Of a stretch of 64,000 nucleotides of DNA, positions 10,740-23,842 are shown one piece after another. Each line of letters begins with the position of its first letter. Position 1 is the first letter of the stretch. Below the pieces are notes generated by a model. The model saw only the letters and a program-made list of their open reading frames with translations, was not told the DNA's origin and searched no databases. The stretch covers positions 24,005,652 to 24,069,651 of the forward strand of contig NC_080702.1 of the NCBI RefSeq assembly GCF_030445035.2. Reading direction: 5' to 3'. The translations under genes and the position numbers were made by a program. This DNA is from Dasypus novemcinctus. Its lineage: Eukaryota; Chordata; Mammalia; Cingulata; Dasypodidae.

Positions 10740-13700
10740 TCCTTGAGAGTAAGAACACTGAATGTTAATGGATTAAGCTCACCAGTCAAGAAACACAGAT
10801 TGGTAAAATGGATAACGAAATATGACCCATTTATATGCTGTCTTAAAGAAACCCACCTTAGACCCAGGGATTCAAGGAGGTTGAAAGAGAATGACTGTAA
10901 AAAAAACCTTACAAGCTACAATAATCAGAAAAGTGAGAGTAGCTACACTCATTTGTAACAAAATAGACTTTAAATGTAAAACTATTGTAAGTGACAAATA
11001 TATATTAGTATATATTAGTTATATATTATAATATTAGTTATATATTATATATTACTATATATTAGTAAAAGGGGTCATCTTTCAAGAAGAAAGAACAATC
11101 ATAAACCTGTAAGCACCAAACTAGGATGCCTCAAAATACATGAGGCAAACACTGGAAAACCTAAGTGGAGAAAGACATGCTTCTGCAACTATAATGAGGG
11201 GCTTTAATGCACCATTATTACCATTAAACAGAATATCTCAACAGAGAATCAATAAAGAAACAAAGACTTTGAATAATATATCAAAGCTTATCAATACTTA
11301 TGGGATGCATCAAATGCTGTACTGAAGGGGAAATTCATAGCCATAAATTCATATATCAAAAAGAAGAAAGAGTTAAAACCAAAGACCTAGCCATATATTT
11401 GGAGGAATTATTAAAAAAAAAAAAAAACTAACCCAAAAAGAAGAAGAAATAAAAAAAATCAGAGCAGAAGTAAATGAAATAGAAAATAAAACCAATAGCT
11501 GGTTCATTGTGAAGAGCAATAAAATTGTCAAACCCTTATCTAGAATAACAAAAAAAAAAAAACAGGAGAGAAGATGCACATAAGCAAAATAAGAAATGAG
11601 GATGTGGATATCACCACTGACCCCAAAGAAATAAAATATATCATAAGAGGATACTTTGAAAAACTATGTGCCGAAAAGGACAATTAGAGGAAATGGACAA
11701 AGTCCTAGAAACAAATAAGCAGCCTACATTGTCAAAAGAAGAAAATTATTATCTCAACAAAGCAATCACTCTGTAAAATTATAGAATCAGTCATTACAAA
11801 CCTCTCAACTAAGAAGATCCCATGGCCAGAAGGCTTCACAGGTGAATTCTATCAAACATTCTGGAAAGAACTAACACCAATCTTGCTTAAACTCTTACAA
11901 AAATTGAAGTAGAAGGAACGTTGCCTAACTGATTCTATGATGCCAATATTACCTTAATAACAATGCCAAAGATACCACAAGAAGGAAAATTAAGACCAAT
12001 CTTTCTAATAAACCAAGATCCTAAAATCCTCAACAAAATCTTACTAATCATATTCAACAACAAATCAAATGAATTATGTACCATGACCAAGTGTCTTTCA
12101 TCCCTGGTATGCAAGAAAGGGTCAACACTAGAAAACCAAAGTAATACATCACAAACCAATTCAAAGAAAAAAATCACATGATCATATCTGTAGATGCAGA
12201 AAAATCATCCAAAAAAACCCAGCACCCTGTCGCGGTCCCTAGGGGAGCAGCGACAGTCTCCCAGGTACAGCGGCGGGGACCTGGAGGGAGTGAGGGTTCA
12301 ACAGTGAGCCCCTGATGCTAATGACTATGCTTGTGAGCTGATAAACCTAAAATAAGAACAAGGCCTAGAGCAACATTGTGCCTGGGAATTTCCTCCTGTC
12401 AGCCTTCATGTTACTCAAATGTGGCCAGTCTCGAAGCCAAACTCAGCATGTAAATGCAATGCCTTCCCTCCAGCGTGGGACATGACACCGGGGACGAGCC
12501 TCCCTGGCAACGAGGGACCACTATCAAATACCAACTGATGATGCAACTGGAAAAGGACCTTATACGGAAGGTTCAATGCGGATCAGCAGAATATCCATGT
12601 CTACATAAAATAACATGACTTTAAAATGCTGTTTGACCTAAAGTAAGGGGGAAATGGAAAGGAGAAATGAGTTTATATGGCTACGAGTTTCTAAAAAAGA
12701 GTCTGGAGGCTGGCAGAAGGATTGCCCTCATGCACAACTGAGCAGAGTCAGAGAGACAGATAAAGCAGATACAACCCCCAGATATTGGTTCCTTTGAAGG
12801 CTAAAGAGACCCATGAGAGTTATGGCCATGGCCGATGGGGTTAACTACCAGGGCAGATGGCCCCTCTTTGGAAATGGTGTTTATGTGTGATGAATCTGGA
12901 CTCAGATGGGATCTCCCTTCATAAGACTTTCATGCTAATGTGCTGGAGGTGCAGTTAACGTTGGGATTTAAGATATATTTAGGGGATTTGAATCTCTGGA
13001 CTGACAATGTGATAGCCAGGTCCTGAGCCTCAACAGACTCCAGCACCTACAATCTGATCTATTGTACTTACCACACTCAGCTAAGATGGAGTTGAAGAAG
13101 GACAATCACCACACCATGGAGCCTAGAGTGATTACAACTGAAAATGGGAGGATTGCATCCAGCATCCATGTGGAATTTGAGCCTCCTCTTGACATAGAGG
13201 TGCAATGGACACAACCAATCCAATGTCCACATAGAAGAGGTGGTATTGGATTGAGAAAAGTGGACATGGTGGATGATGGGTATGGGGAAAGGCAGGAAGA
13301 GATGAGAGGTAGAGGTGTCTTTGGGACATGGAGCTGCCCTGGATGGTGCTTCAGAGGCAATCACCGGACATTGTAAATCCTCACAGGGCCCACTGGATGG
13401 AATGGAGGAGAGTATGGGCCATGATGGGGACCATTGACTATGAGGTGCAGAGGTGCCCAAAGATGTACTTACCAAATCCAATGGATGTGTCATGATGATG
13501 GGAACGAGTGTTGTTGGGGGGGGAGAGGGGGGGGTGGGGGAGCGGGGTTGAATGGGACCTCACATATATATTTTTGATGAAATATTATTACAAAGTCAAT
13601 AAAAAAAAATAAAAAAAAAAAACCCAGCACCATTTTCTGATAAAAACAATGGAAAAGATAAGAATGGAAGGAAACTATCTGAGCATGATAAAGAGTATAT

Positions 13701-15600
13701 ATGAAAAACCCAGAGCTAACATCATACACAATGATAAAACCCTAAAATCTTTCCCTCTAAAGACAAGGTATCTCAGTACAACCCTTCCTATTTAACATTG
13801 TTAGATTTACTTGCTCGAGTACAAAGACAAGAAAAAGATATAATAAGCATCCAAATATGATGGGAAGGAATCAAAATTTCATTATTTGCAGATAACACAG
13901 TCCTATACATAGAAAGCACTGATAAATCTAGAATAAAGATTCTAGAACATATAAATGAGTTCAGTAAAGTCACAGGTCATAGATCAATAAACAAAAATCA
14001 GGATAATTTCTGCACACAAATAATGATCAATCTGAGGAGGAAATCAAGCAAAATTACCATTTACAATAGCAAATAAAAAATCAAACACCTAGGAATAAAT
14101 TTACCTACAGGTGTAAATTTCTTTTACACAGTAAACAATGAAACACTGTTAAAGGTAATCAAAGAAGCCTTAAATAAATGGAAGAATATTCCCTGTTCTT
14201 GAACAGGAAGAATAAATATTATTAAGATGTTTATCTTACCAAACTAATCTACAGATTTAATGAAATCCCAATAAAAATCAACATAGTATTTTTTACTGAA
14301 CAGGAAAAACTAGCCATGAGATATATTTGGAAGGGAAAGAGGCCCTGAATGACAAAAGACATATTGAAAAAGAAAAATGAAATTGGAGGACACACACTAC
14401 CTGACTTTAAAACATACTACAAAGCTATAGTGTTCAAAACGGCATCATATTGGTACTAGGATAGACCCCCTAGCCTATGGAACCAAACTGAGAGTTCTGA
14501 TTTAGATACTCACACATACAGTCATCTGATATTCAACAAGGCCACCTATCCCACTCAACTGGGAGAGACTGGCCTCTTTAACAAATAGTGTTTGGAGAAC
14601 TGGATATCCATATGCAAAAGAATGAGAGAGGAGCACCATCACACACTTTATACAAAAATCAACTCAAGATGGATCAAATATCTAAATAAAAGAGCCAAGA
14701 CCATAAAGATCTAGGAAGACAATGTAGGGATGTAGGAAATATCTTCATGAACTTCATACCCAAGGCACAAGCACTGAAGGAAAAAGATAAATGGGACCTC
14801 CTCAAAATTAAAGCCTTTTGCACCTTGAAGGGGTCTTTCAAGAAAGTTAAATGACAGCTTACCCAATGGGATAAAATATTTGACAATCATATACCAGATA
14901 GGGGCATAATATCCAGCATATAAAAATAAATACTCTATCTCAAAAATAATAAGACAAACATCCCATTTAAGAAAATTGGGCAAGAATTTAAATAGACACT
15001 TCTCTAAAGAAGAAATGTCCATGGCTAAAAAGCCCTTGAAAAGACACTCAACATCATGACCTATGAAGGAAATATTAATCAAAACTACAAAGAGATATCA
15101 TCTTAACACCCATTACACTGGCAGCTATTTAAAAAAACAACAGAGGACTACAAGTGTTAAAGATGTATAGAAATGGGAACTCTCATCCACTGCTGGTGGG
15201 AATGTAGAAGTATCCAGTCATTGTGGAGGACAGTTTGGTGGTTCCTCAAAATACTAATTATAGGTTTGCCATATAAGCCAGCAATTTCACTGCTGGGTAT
15301 ACACAAAAGAACTGAAAACAAGGACATGAACCAATATATGCACACCGATTTTCATAGCAGCATTATTCACTGTTGACAAAAGTTGGAATTAATCCAAATG
15401 CCCATCAACAGATGAATGGATACACAAAATGTGGTATATATATATAATGGAATACTACTCAGCTGTAAGAAAGAATAAAGTACTAACACAAGAGATAACA
15501 TGGATGAATCTTGAGGACCTTATATTGAATGAAGCAAGCCAGGCAATGAAGGACAAATACTACATGGCCTCTTTGATATGAATTAAGCAAATTGAGCCAT
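10740..15600 (+). pseudogene. L1 ORF2 relic (endonuclease, reverse transcriptase)
   Basis: ORF2p nicks target DNA and copies L1 RNA. Endonuclease start at about 10743: LNVNGLSSPVKKHRL, then CCLKETHLRP; a later endonuclease piece, RGFNAPLLPLNRIS, is near 11200. An AT dinucleotide-rich expansion interrupts it at 10990-11070. The reverse transcriptase part begins near 11963 (KLRPIFLINQDPKILNKIL) and is cut at 12226 by the nested retroposon just after the SVDAEK block. It resumes at 13632 and shows the catalytic loop as FADN instead of FADD at 13885-13896. The C-terminal part keeps GTLIHCWWECRSIQSLWRT near 15173. Multiple stops and shifts throughout. Confidence 0.88.
12227..13615 (+). mobile_element. 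1.39-kb non-coding retroposon inserted in L1 ORF2
   Basis: Flanked by a perfect 16-bp TSD (seven A then CCCAGCACC; 12211-12226 and 13616-13631) and ending in an A-rich tail, so it was inserted by L1 machinery. The left end is GC-rich (gtcgcggtccctaggggagc). The middle shares words with the repeat at 16860-18455 (gtgggac..gaca, gatgatgcaactgg). The 3' end has a strong G run at 13514-13545. Open frames of up to 138 residues on the minus strand are low-complexity and not shared by other copies. I know no gene it came from; it behaves like a lineage-specific repeat family. Confidence 0.8.
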
Positions 15601-16584
15601 CTCAGAGAACTAGAATCTGGAAGATAGGCTTACATTATATGGGGGAAGGTGAGAGGGAGGTTGTGAACCAATGCCCACACAGGTGAAATCTATGATATGG
15701 AGAAAGTAAGTAGTTGTGCAGTGAAGGGATGTATCAGGGGTATAGGAATACTATTGGGTTGGGCTGTGTAGGCTTGACAGGGGTTAGGGATGTTAGGATG
15801 GGTTGGATCCTCCATGGAATTGGGGGGAGTGTATGGGGTGAGCAGATGAACGCAGGGGATTGGCATGTACATGGCTCAAACTATGATGTTTAGAAAACAC
15901 TTTAGAAAATATAATATGGAGGGGTTATTGGTTTAAGGTGTTTGATGGGGCTCATTTGGCACAGAGTGCACCTGGGGCAGGCTTGTAGGGAACGTGTGAG
16001 TCCTCATCTTGTAGTAATATATTATATGAGTGGATGGAGACCCATACAATGAGAGGGAAAGTGTTGTACCCCATCCTGGGGAGGCCCAATGATCTCAGAA
16101 AGATGGAAGAGTGTCTAATGAGAGCATGAGTACTTCTTTTTGGGGAAGGCAAAAGAGTTTGTCAAGCCCTCAGCATTGTTGCATATATATATAAGTCTTG
16201 TCCTTCAAGCAGTGAAGCTTTTTTGTCACTGTGGGCTCCAAGAGGAGGCGGAAAGGGGAATAGATGGAAGAGGTAGTAATTGGGGGGCAATGGAAGTGTT
16301 CTGCGTGATCATGAAATGATGGGTATAGGCCATGTTAAATTTCACCAAAATGTGATCTGTCTAAAATGTAAACCATAATGTAAACTACTGACCATGGTTC
16401 ATAGCTGTGTTTCAATACTTGCACATCAGTTGTAGCAAATGTACCACCCATATGTAAAAAGATCATTGTTTGGGACAGCGGAAACAGGGAGGATGTTGAG
16501 TATATGGGAGTCCCCTATATTCTGTATGTGACTTTACTGTGATTTAAAATTTCTTTGAAGACATAATGAACAAATTAAAAAAAA

Positions 16585-16859
16585 AGAGATAAGATATTGA
16601 GGAAGAAATGGAAGAGATTGCCTTGCCAGTGTATGCACAGGTCAACACATATTACAGTGATGAAAGACAAATGTCAAAAGAAAAGTTTTTAAATAATATT
16701 TTTCATTTTTCATACTCCATTTTTTTATGTTTAGTTTTTCTAAATTATCATGTATTTTATTTCTGATGTTTAAACCTATCATTACTGTTTCATTTTCCTA
16801 TTAATTGAATTGACAATATATTAAGTTTCATTTTTGAAGAAATTTTGGATCACAGAAGG
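16585..16859. other. Unassigned AT-rich sequence between two repeats
   Basis: About 275 bp right of the L1 tail without features I recognise. It is not part of the tandem unit, so it belongs to the inserted block 7879-18455. Confidence 0.4.
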
Positions 16860-18455
16860 GTTCAACTATGGCAAGGGAGGAGCATTGGTGTGGGGTATCA
16901 TTGATGGGGTATGCATGGGAGGGAGTTCACCTGGGCATGCATATAGGATATATAGATATGTTTGGATGTTAATTGGGTATTGACACAGTGGTTAGAGATT
17001 CACATGACAACTGAGTGAACGCTGGGTTCTCATCCTGGAGAACTCTGCTGCATTGCACAATGGAACAGCAACAATCCCCCAAGTGCAAGGACAATGACCA
17101 GGAAGAAGGATGGTCCAATATTGGGATCTTGATACTGATGACCTTGCTTCAGAGCATGTTGCACCTGAAATTTTAACTTGGCCTAGTACTGCAGGATGCC
17201 TAAGTGTTACCTCCTGAGAACCTTCTTGCTGCTCAAATATGGCCACTCTCTAAGCCAAATTCAGCATATAAATGCATTACCTTCAATGCAGCATGGGACG
17301 TGAATCCCAGGCATGAACATCCCTGACATTGAGGGATTATTACCAAGCACCAGTTGGTGATGCAACTAGAAAAAGACCTTGAATAAAGGGGAGAATGGTA
17401 AAGAAAAATGTGTTTATATTGCCAAGAGACTTCAAAATGAGTCAGGAGGTCATCAGAGGGTTCATACTTATGCACACTCAGCAGGATCCAAGAGACAGAC
17501 AAAGTACATTCAACGCCAGGTAGCGGTGCTCCTGAGGGCCTTGGAGACCCTCATATCCTATGGTCATGAGAGATGGCTCTGGTGTTTGGTGGCTTGCCAA
17601 TGGGCCCTATTTTGTCGAATTTGTGCTCCTGAGTGTGATGCAGTTGGACTCAGATGTGACAAAGCTATACATGCTTCTTCTGTCCCTTTTACCATCCTGT
17701 GGTTGGTGCTGTTGTTGGTGTGTGCCCAGGACACTTGATTCACTGTGCTTTCCATGTGCTAGCTCGGCCCTGAACCTCAGTGGTGTTGCAGGACCTACTC
17801 TCCAGTTTGTGGACTTACCCAGGTAAGCTGACAGGGAGGTGAGAATGGAAAATCACCACACATAGGAACCAAGAGAGTCTACAACTGTGGGCATGAGAGT
17901 TGATCCACCAGCCATGTGGGAATGAAGCCCCCTCTCAATTGAGTGGTGCAGGGGGCATTTCCACCCTTGCATACTCAGGATGGAGGAATAAAATAAGGAT
18001 TAGAGTGGACTTACTGGAATTCTACTAAAGAATTATTTTGACTCTAGTAATGGAATAAATTGTATCACTGATGTGGAGATAATGGCCATGAGAGTTGCTG
18101 AAGGCAGGGAGAGGGAAAAGATGTTTTTTGGCAGCATTTTTGGGACTTGGTTTGTCCTGAATGATGTTGCGGGGACAGATGCAGGATATTTTATAGCCTA
18201 ACATAACCCACTGAATGGACTGAGAGAGAGTGTAAACGACAATGTACACTATAATGCATGCTTTGAAGCAGTGCTCCAAACTGTATTAATCAAATTCAAT
18301 GAATGTGCCACACTAATGAAAGAAGTTACTGATTTGGGAAGAGTGTGTTGTGTGGAGAGTTGGGCATATGGGATCCTCCTATATTTTTAATGGAACTTTT
18401 TGTGTGATCTATGTATCTTTTAAGAATAAATAAACTATATTAAATAAGTATAAAA
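16860..18455 (+). mobile_element. Dispersed repeat with L1-like 3' end
   Basis: Shares long word order with the nested element (gccactctctaagccaaattcagc, gatgcaactagaaaa, ...) and with the insertions at 29442-29859 (right end) and 57758-58303 (minus copy of the middle). The right end reads like an L1 3' terminus: 'gtgccacactaatgaaag', 'catatgggatcctcctatat', then AAATAAATAAA. Plus-strand frames here (up to 119 residues) are not conserved among copies. Together with the L1 it fills a break in U1. The left boundary is uncertain. Confidence 0.65.
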
Positions 18456-19267
18456 AATCTTTTCATGATACTCCACTGTCTGTATTGTTCAAAAGTCTTT
18501 AGACATGCCCAAGAAAAGTTGCATTTCCTGGTCTTTGTGTATGTACCTTGTATCCTTGACTGAGTTTTCTCCACCATCCCCAGTAATTATATTTGAACTC
18601 TGATAGAATCATGTGTTTACTCAACCCAGAAGGTAGTGTGCTCTCTGCTCCCTTACCTGCACACACTAGGCTCTCATTGACCTATCTATTCCATTCGTTA
18701 CCACTGACCTCAACTCCATTAGCACTTCTTCAGGACATCTATGACCTCATATATAAGACAAATTCCTCTAGTGCATATTCTTATTGCACCAAGTTCCCTC
18801 TTCATGATGCCCATTAGAATATTAATTTGGCATTTATTCTGTACATGTAACTGTACAATGTTTCATAATAGAAACCTCAAAGCAAGTTCAAACCCAAAAT
18901 ATTTTTTCCAGAAATGTTTCTCAGACACCAAAAACATATTTGATACTTTATTTCTATATGCACAAGGAATCACTGAATTTGACAAAATGAGGCAGATGAA
19001 TGAACTCAGAGTCCCCTTCCTCACATAGCACAAGCTGGCAAATCTTTACCTCCATTTAGCCTAACAACTATCTCGATGTTGAGAAACTTACATTTAGAAT
19101 TTTTCAAGTAAATAAATATATTTTAGTTGCCATTCAACACTATTTTGGACATCAATAAGCATTTCATTAATGGTGAATTTTGATTTTGCTATAATAATTT
19201 TAAAACTCAATTTTAGGATATTATTGGAATTTGAATGTTCAAAAAGACAAAAATAAATAGCACTCAC

Positions 19268-19288
19268 CATTCTTTTTTATTACATCCT
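19268..19288 (-). CDS. Heptad exon (U1), 21 nt, closest to the 3' end
   Basis: Minus-strand exon. Acceptor: CTCTTTATTCAG; donor: GTGAGTGC. In phase 1 (G from the preceding exon plus AG) it reads E-D-V-I-K-K-N. No stop in that frame; the other two phases carry stops or create TGA at the join. It is followed by the 27-nt exon across a ~16-kb intron that includes the L1 block. Confidence 0.65.
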
Positions 19289-19523
19289 CTGAATAAAGAG
19301 AAATAAAAGATAAAAACAAAATTATGTTAAAAAATGTCACTGTAAGTTTCCTGCCAATAATTTAGACCAGATAATATATATTTTTATAAAAACAAGAAAA
19401 TGAGCTATAAAAACCTCTTTCAAATTAACGATTATCAATATAATTTCACATACACACTAAGCAATGGCCAATTTCATGATGAATTCTAAAAAAATACTCC
19501 TGCTTATAATATGAACGTAACAG

Positions 19524-19976
19524 TGTAAGGGACCCAGGTCCCCTAAGTCCTCAGCACATAGGCAGCTGCATGACCTAAACATAAGATAATGTTTAATAAC
19601 ACTCCCCAGAAGGGAAAGAATGAAGAGATGATACCACAAACTATAATCTTCCCAAAGCCGTTAATGTTGTTTGTAAACATCCTGCCTAGGAATGCTGTAA
19701 AACATTTCCACACACGGCATGTAATCTTTATGTGACCCTAATAGATACTCTGTTCTCCTATCCTATGGAATATCCTTGTTCTGAAACCACTTATAAATCA
19801 CCTCTCATTTTCTCATCTCTTTGTGCAGCACTAACTTCTTTCTTTGGCCTCCCACTGTCAAAGTCATTTCCCATTCTGCAAGTCATCAATAAAGCTTATG
19901 CCTGACTAAATGTCAGGTAAGTTCTTTGGTCTCATGTCCTCACCACTTTGTGCCCTTCTGGAATTGGGTTGTAGCA
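19524..19976 (+). mobile_element. LTR-like block (one per unit)
   Basis: About 453 bp that begins TGTAAGGG and ends TGTAGCA, two bases before TGGTGAGCC (19979), which looks like a retroviral primer-binding site (possibly tRNA-Arg type, imperfect). Inside are a TATA box (TTATAAATCA, 19791) and AATAAA (19888) about 95 bp apart, the spacing of U3-R promoters and poly(A) signals. Equivalents: 23097-23552, 27060-27553, 31320-31764, 34969-35418, 38625-39077, 42656-43106, 46360-46807, 50014-50457, 53653-54106, 56097-56533 and 60517-60962. It lies antisense to the gene. No gag, pol or env reading was seen, so it is an LTR or LTR-leader relic copied with the unit. Confidence 0.6.
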
Positions 19977-20261
19977 ACTGGTGAGCCATGGGCCGGGAGA
20001 CAGAATGACCATGGGCAGTTGTGGGCATGTGCTCAGGCAAGGGAGAATCCACAGGGGAAATCCTGGGTTGGCTTGTAATGTCCATGTGGGGAGGGGTGGC
20101 AACCCACTTGGGCAGGCAGGGAGTCGCCTACTTACTTGACAGTTGTGAAACTTCATATGAGTACATGGATGCTTCAGAAACCCTGATATGAGCAGCAGTT
20201 AACTAGCTAAGGGAAAAAATCTGGAGCAGTCTGCAAACCCACTGCTGACACCCTTCATGGT

Positions 20262-23200
20262 GTATCACATTAGTAGTTGTAGAGTGTGCAATGGGCAGTT
20301 CTACAGTGTCATTTCAGAACCGAAAAAAAAGTGAGGGGATGCTTCTTCTTCCCCATGTATTTAGAAAACCAAATGTTATGTGCACCATGGTTTCAGTCTC
20401 CATGCCCTGGTCAGTTTTGTTTTGGGTGGACTGTGAAATCTGAAGGTCAAAATATTTTTGGTTCAGTAACATTGGTCTGTGGAGAGTGGACCAAGTAAAA
20501 ATGATTCTAAAAGGTAGTGTAAATTTAGTTCATAACCATGTCCTGGACACAGGCTAAATTGTGTTATTTATTTTCTCTAAAGAATTGTCTTCCTTCCTTA
20601 AAGGGAATTATGAGGTAAATAGAAAATACTAAATTAAAACTTAGCACATTTCTTTGAGAGTTCAGCTGATTAAAAATATAAAATTAGCAGAAAATAGCGA
20701 AAATAGATCTGCAACTAACATAAAAAAATCCTTTCATAGCTCTTCATGTACAAGTGAATGATTTTTGGTTTCATGACAAAGAATATTTTATGATTTTTTA
20801 GAACCATGCTGTATCTAGGTCAATATAACTACAAAAAACATGTGGAGTAGAATAATTAATTCTGATGATAAATTATATTTACTACATGTTAATTTAAATT
20901 TCCAATTTATAAAATCACACAAAGACCTGACTGAGGGAAAACTATATCATTAGAGTTGATTCATTTTATTTTCATGGTGTCCTGAAATTTGCCTCAACCA
21001 TCTTCTCTTTTCCAGGTTCAATAACTAAAACCATAAGAGCTATTATTACTACTACTAATACCACCACTATAAATAACCCAATATGTGTCAATATTTTTAC
21101 ATATATGTACTTTTTAAAACTGAGTAAAAGATAATGTCATTAGTACCATTATTATATAAATAAAAAAAAAGCCTCAGGAGTTTAAAAATCTTTTGCAAGC
21201 TCATGAGGCTTGTAAGCAATAGAGCTGGAATTCAAACCCAGACAACTGACTCTAGAAACTACACTTCTAAAAAATTGATCTAATAATCACTTATTTTTCT
21301 CTGCATTGAGATAAACCAAAATGTACGAAGGAATGATTGAGTGAATGAGTAAATCATTGAAGGGATGAACAAATAAATAATATAAATAAATAGATAGATA
21401 GATAGATAAATAAATAAATAAATAATAAAATCTTAGAACAGTGTCAGGATTTGAGGAGATCCAGATATCAATGAGCAGATGGAAGGAATTACCATGTCTG
21501 CAGATAAAACCCTTCCCACTTTTGGGGATGGGAGCTACCCATCATCATCATTTTGTTGGTTGCCTAGGGCAAGCTCCAAGAATTAGAGCATAGGATTGTT
21601 CACCTCTACCAACTATGCCACACTGATTTAAGAGGTCACCAATAAGTGTAACAGTTTGTGTGTGTAAGGGACAGGGGTTATATGGGATTTCCCTATATTT
21701 TTGTGTATTTTTTAATATAAAAATAAAATTTCTCTAAAATTAAAGTTAAATAAATAAATGAGGAGGTGTTACATGGGAGTTCATTCTTCACTGGAAAAAT
21801 TTCATTAAATAGACTAAGGGTTTTGCATAGTAAGTAAAGAATAAAAACAATTTGTGAGTTTGAAGAACAAATTTTGAATATTAAATACATTAATATGAAT
21901 TGAATTTTCAGACCTATTTATTTATATGTGTATATCCCAAGAGGGTTCCATTTAAATTTTCTCTCTGCAAACTTTTAACTGTAATCTTCTAATCCCTTCT
22001 TTACACTCAATATGTATAACATTTTAAAAAATAAATCTATTCATGATTCTCATTTGCCTGCAATGTTCAAAGCTTTTAGTATGCCCAAAGAAATGTATCA
22101 TTTAACTGGTGTTTGCCTAAGTATGTTGTAGTCTTGAATGGATTTTCTGCACCTGAATCCCCTGGTCAAAATATGTCAACCTCGATAGAATCATGGGTTT
22201 GCACAATCCAGAGTGCCGTTTGCTCTCTGCTCTCTGCACTGCACTTGCTGGCTCTCATTGACTTACCTATTCCATTATTTAACACTGATCTCAACTCCAT
22301 TAGCACTTCTTCAGGAAAGCTTTGACCTCATATGTAGACCAAATCCTTTTAATATATATTCTTATTGCACCAAGCTCCTTGTTGATGGCACTCATTACAA
22401 TACTAATTTGGCATTTATTCTGTACATGTAATTGAACATCTATTTCATAATTAAAACCTTAATGTAATTTTGAATCCAATCTCTTTTTTTCTTATTCCAT
22501 TCTTGTTTTTTAAGCACCAACCACATGTTTCTACATGCACAAGAAATCATTGAACTTATCTGAATGAGGCAGATGAAAGAAATCAGAGTCCCAGTCCTCA
22601 TACTGCACAAGCTGGCACGCCTTAACCTTCATTTAAGGCTAACAACTATGTCCATGCTGAAAAACTTACATTTGAAATTTTACAAGTAGACAAAAGGTAT
22701 TTTAGTTACCTCTCAAAACTACTTTAGAACATTAATAAGCATTACATTACCTGTGAGTTTTGATTTTGCTAAATTTAAAGCTCAATTATGATATATCTTA
22801 TTGCATTTTGAAGGTTCAATTACCAAGATAAATAAAATTAACACTCACCATTCTTTTGCTTTATTTTCTCTGAATAAAGAGAAATAAAAAATCAAAGCAA
22901 AATTATGTTAGGAAGTGTCCCCATATACTACCTGCTCATAATCCATATCAGGTGTTTTTATAAAAACAAGAAAATAAGCTATAAATACCTCTTTAAAATT
23001 AAAGGTTGTCAATAAAATTTCACATACATAGTAAGCAACGGCCAATTTCATGATGAATTGTAAGAAAAGCTCCTGCTCACAATATGAATATAATAGTGTG
23101 GGTAACCAAGGTCCCTGTAAGTCCTCAACACACTGGTGCCTGCATGACCTACACATTAGTTAAAGGTTGATAACACTACCCAGAATAGAAAGAATGAATA

Positions 23201-23842
23201 GATGGTATCAGAAACTATAGTATTCCCCAAGCTGTTAGTGTCCTTTCTAAACATCCTTCCTAGAAGTAGAATAAATATCTCCATAGCCCAGGTGTAAGTT
23301 TCTTGTGACACTAACAGGAACTCTGTTCTCCTACCGTATGGAATATCCTTGTTCTTAAAGCACTTATAAATCACTTCACATTTTCTCATCTTTTTTTTAG
23401 GGCACTACTACACTTATTCTTTGGTCTGCCACTGTCAAGGATTCTTCCCTGTCCACAAGTCCCAATAAAGCCTAAACCTGACTAAATTCCAGGTGTGTTC
23501 TTTGGTCTCATGGTCTCACCATCTTATTCCCTTCAGGAATTACATTTTAACAAATGGTGAGCCAGGAATAAAGGGACAGAATAACAATGGACAGTGTGGG
23601 CATGTGCTCAGGCAAAGGAGAATCCATAGGGGAAATCCTAGGTTGGCTTGTAATGTCCATGTGGGGAAGGAAGGCTGACTTCTTGGCAGCTGGGGGTCAC
23701 TGAGAGAAAATGGCTTGAGAGTTGTGGATCTCCATGTGAGTATGGGGATGCCCCCAAACCCCTGATGGCAGTAATAATTAACTAAGATAGGAAAAACATT
23801 CTGGAAGCAACTCTGCAAACCCACTACTGATACCCTTTCTGG
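20262..23842 (+). repeat. Tandem unit U2
   Basis: 3.58 kb with no large insertion, so a good reference copy. MIR about 21040-21280, (GAAT)n and (GATA)n about 21320-21425, L1-type 3' end to about 21760, heptad exon 22849-22869, LTR-like block 23097-23552. Confidence 0.88.
22849..22869 (-). CDS. Heptad exon (U2), 21 nt
   Basis: Acceptor CTCTTTATTCAG, donor GTGAGTGT on the minus strand. Phase-1 reading E-K-I-K-Q-K-N, open. Strongly charged, as expected for a surface-exposed coiled-coil heptad. Confidence 0.65.

Larger units (their letters stand above)
7879..16584 (+). mobile_element. Near full-length decayed LINE-1, interrupted by a nested retroposon
   Basis: The left end (gggg-aggaaggggcaagatggc) is the usual L1 5' start. 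Then come a ~1.75-kb 5' UTR, ORF1 relics, ORF2 relics from about 10740, and a ~0.95-kb 3' UTR ending in an A-rich tail at about 16584. A 1.39-kb retroposon lies in ORF2 at 12227-13615, so the L1 itself is about 7.3 kb. Both ORFs carry many stops and shifts; it cannot move. No clear TSD was found, perhaps because the right flank (16585-18455) is other repeat sequence. The L1 splits unit U1 and so came after the array formed. Confidence 0.9.
18456..20261 (+). repeat. Tandem unit U1, right part
   Basis: Continuation of U1 after the inserted block. It holds the conserved 'atgcccaa..aag' segment (18506), a second MIR-like piece (about 19020-19130), the antisense heptad exon (19268-19288), an LTR-like block (19524-19976) and leader-like sequence. 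Confidence 0.85.

Noticed and set aside
13077-13493. 138-residue minus-strand frame in the nested retroposon.
   Set aside because: Antisense to a retroposon, low complexity, and not conserved in the related element at 16860-18455.
17379-17826. Two overlapping plus-strand frames of 119 and 88 residues.
   Set aside because: Inside a dispersed repeat; related copies do not keep the frames.
19979-20261. Whether the sequence after the LTR-like block is a gag leader or gag gene.
   Set aside because: No long frame and no recognisable matrix, capsid or zinc-knuckle motif in any unit.
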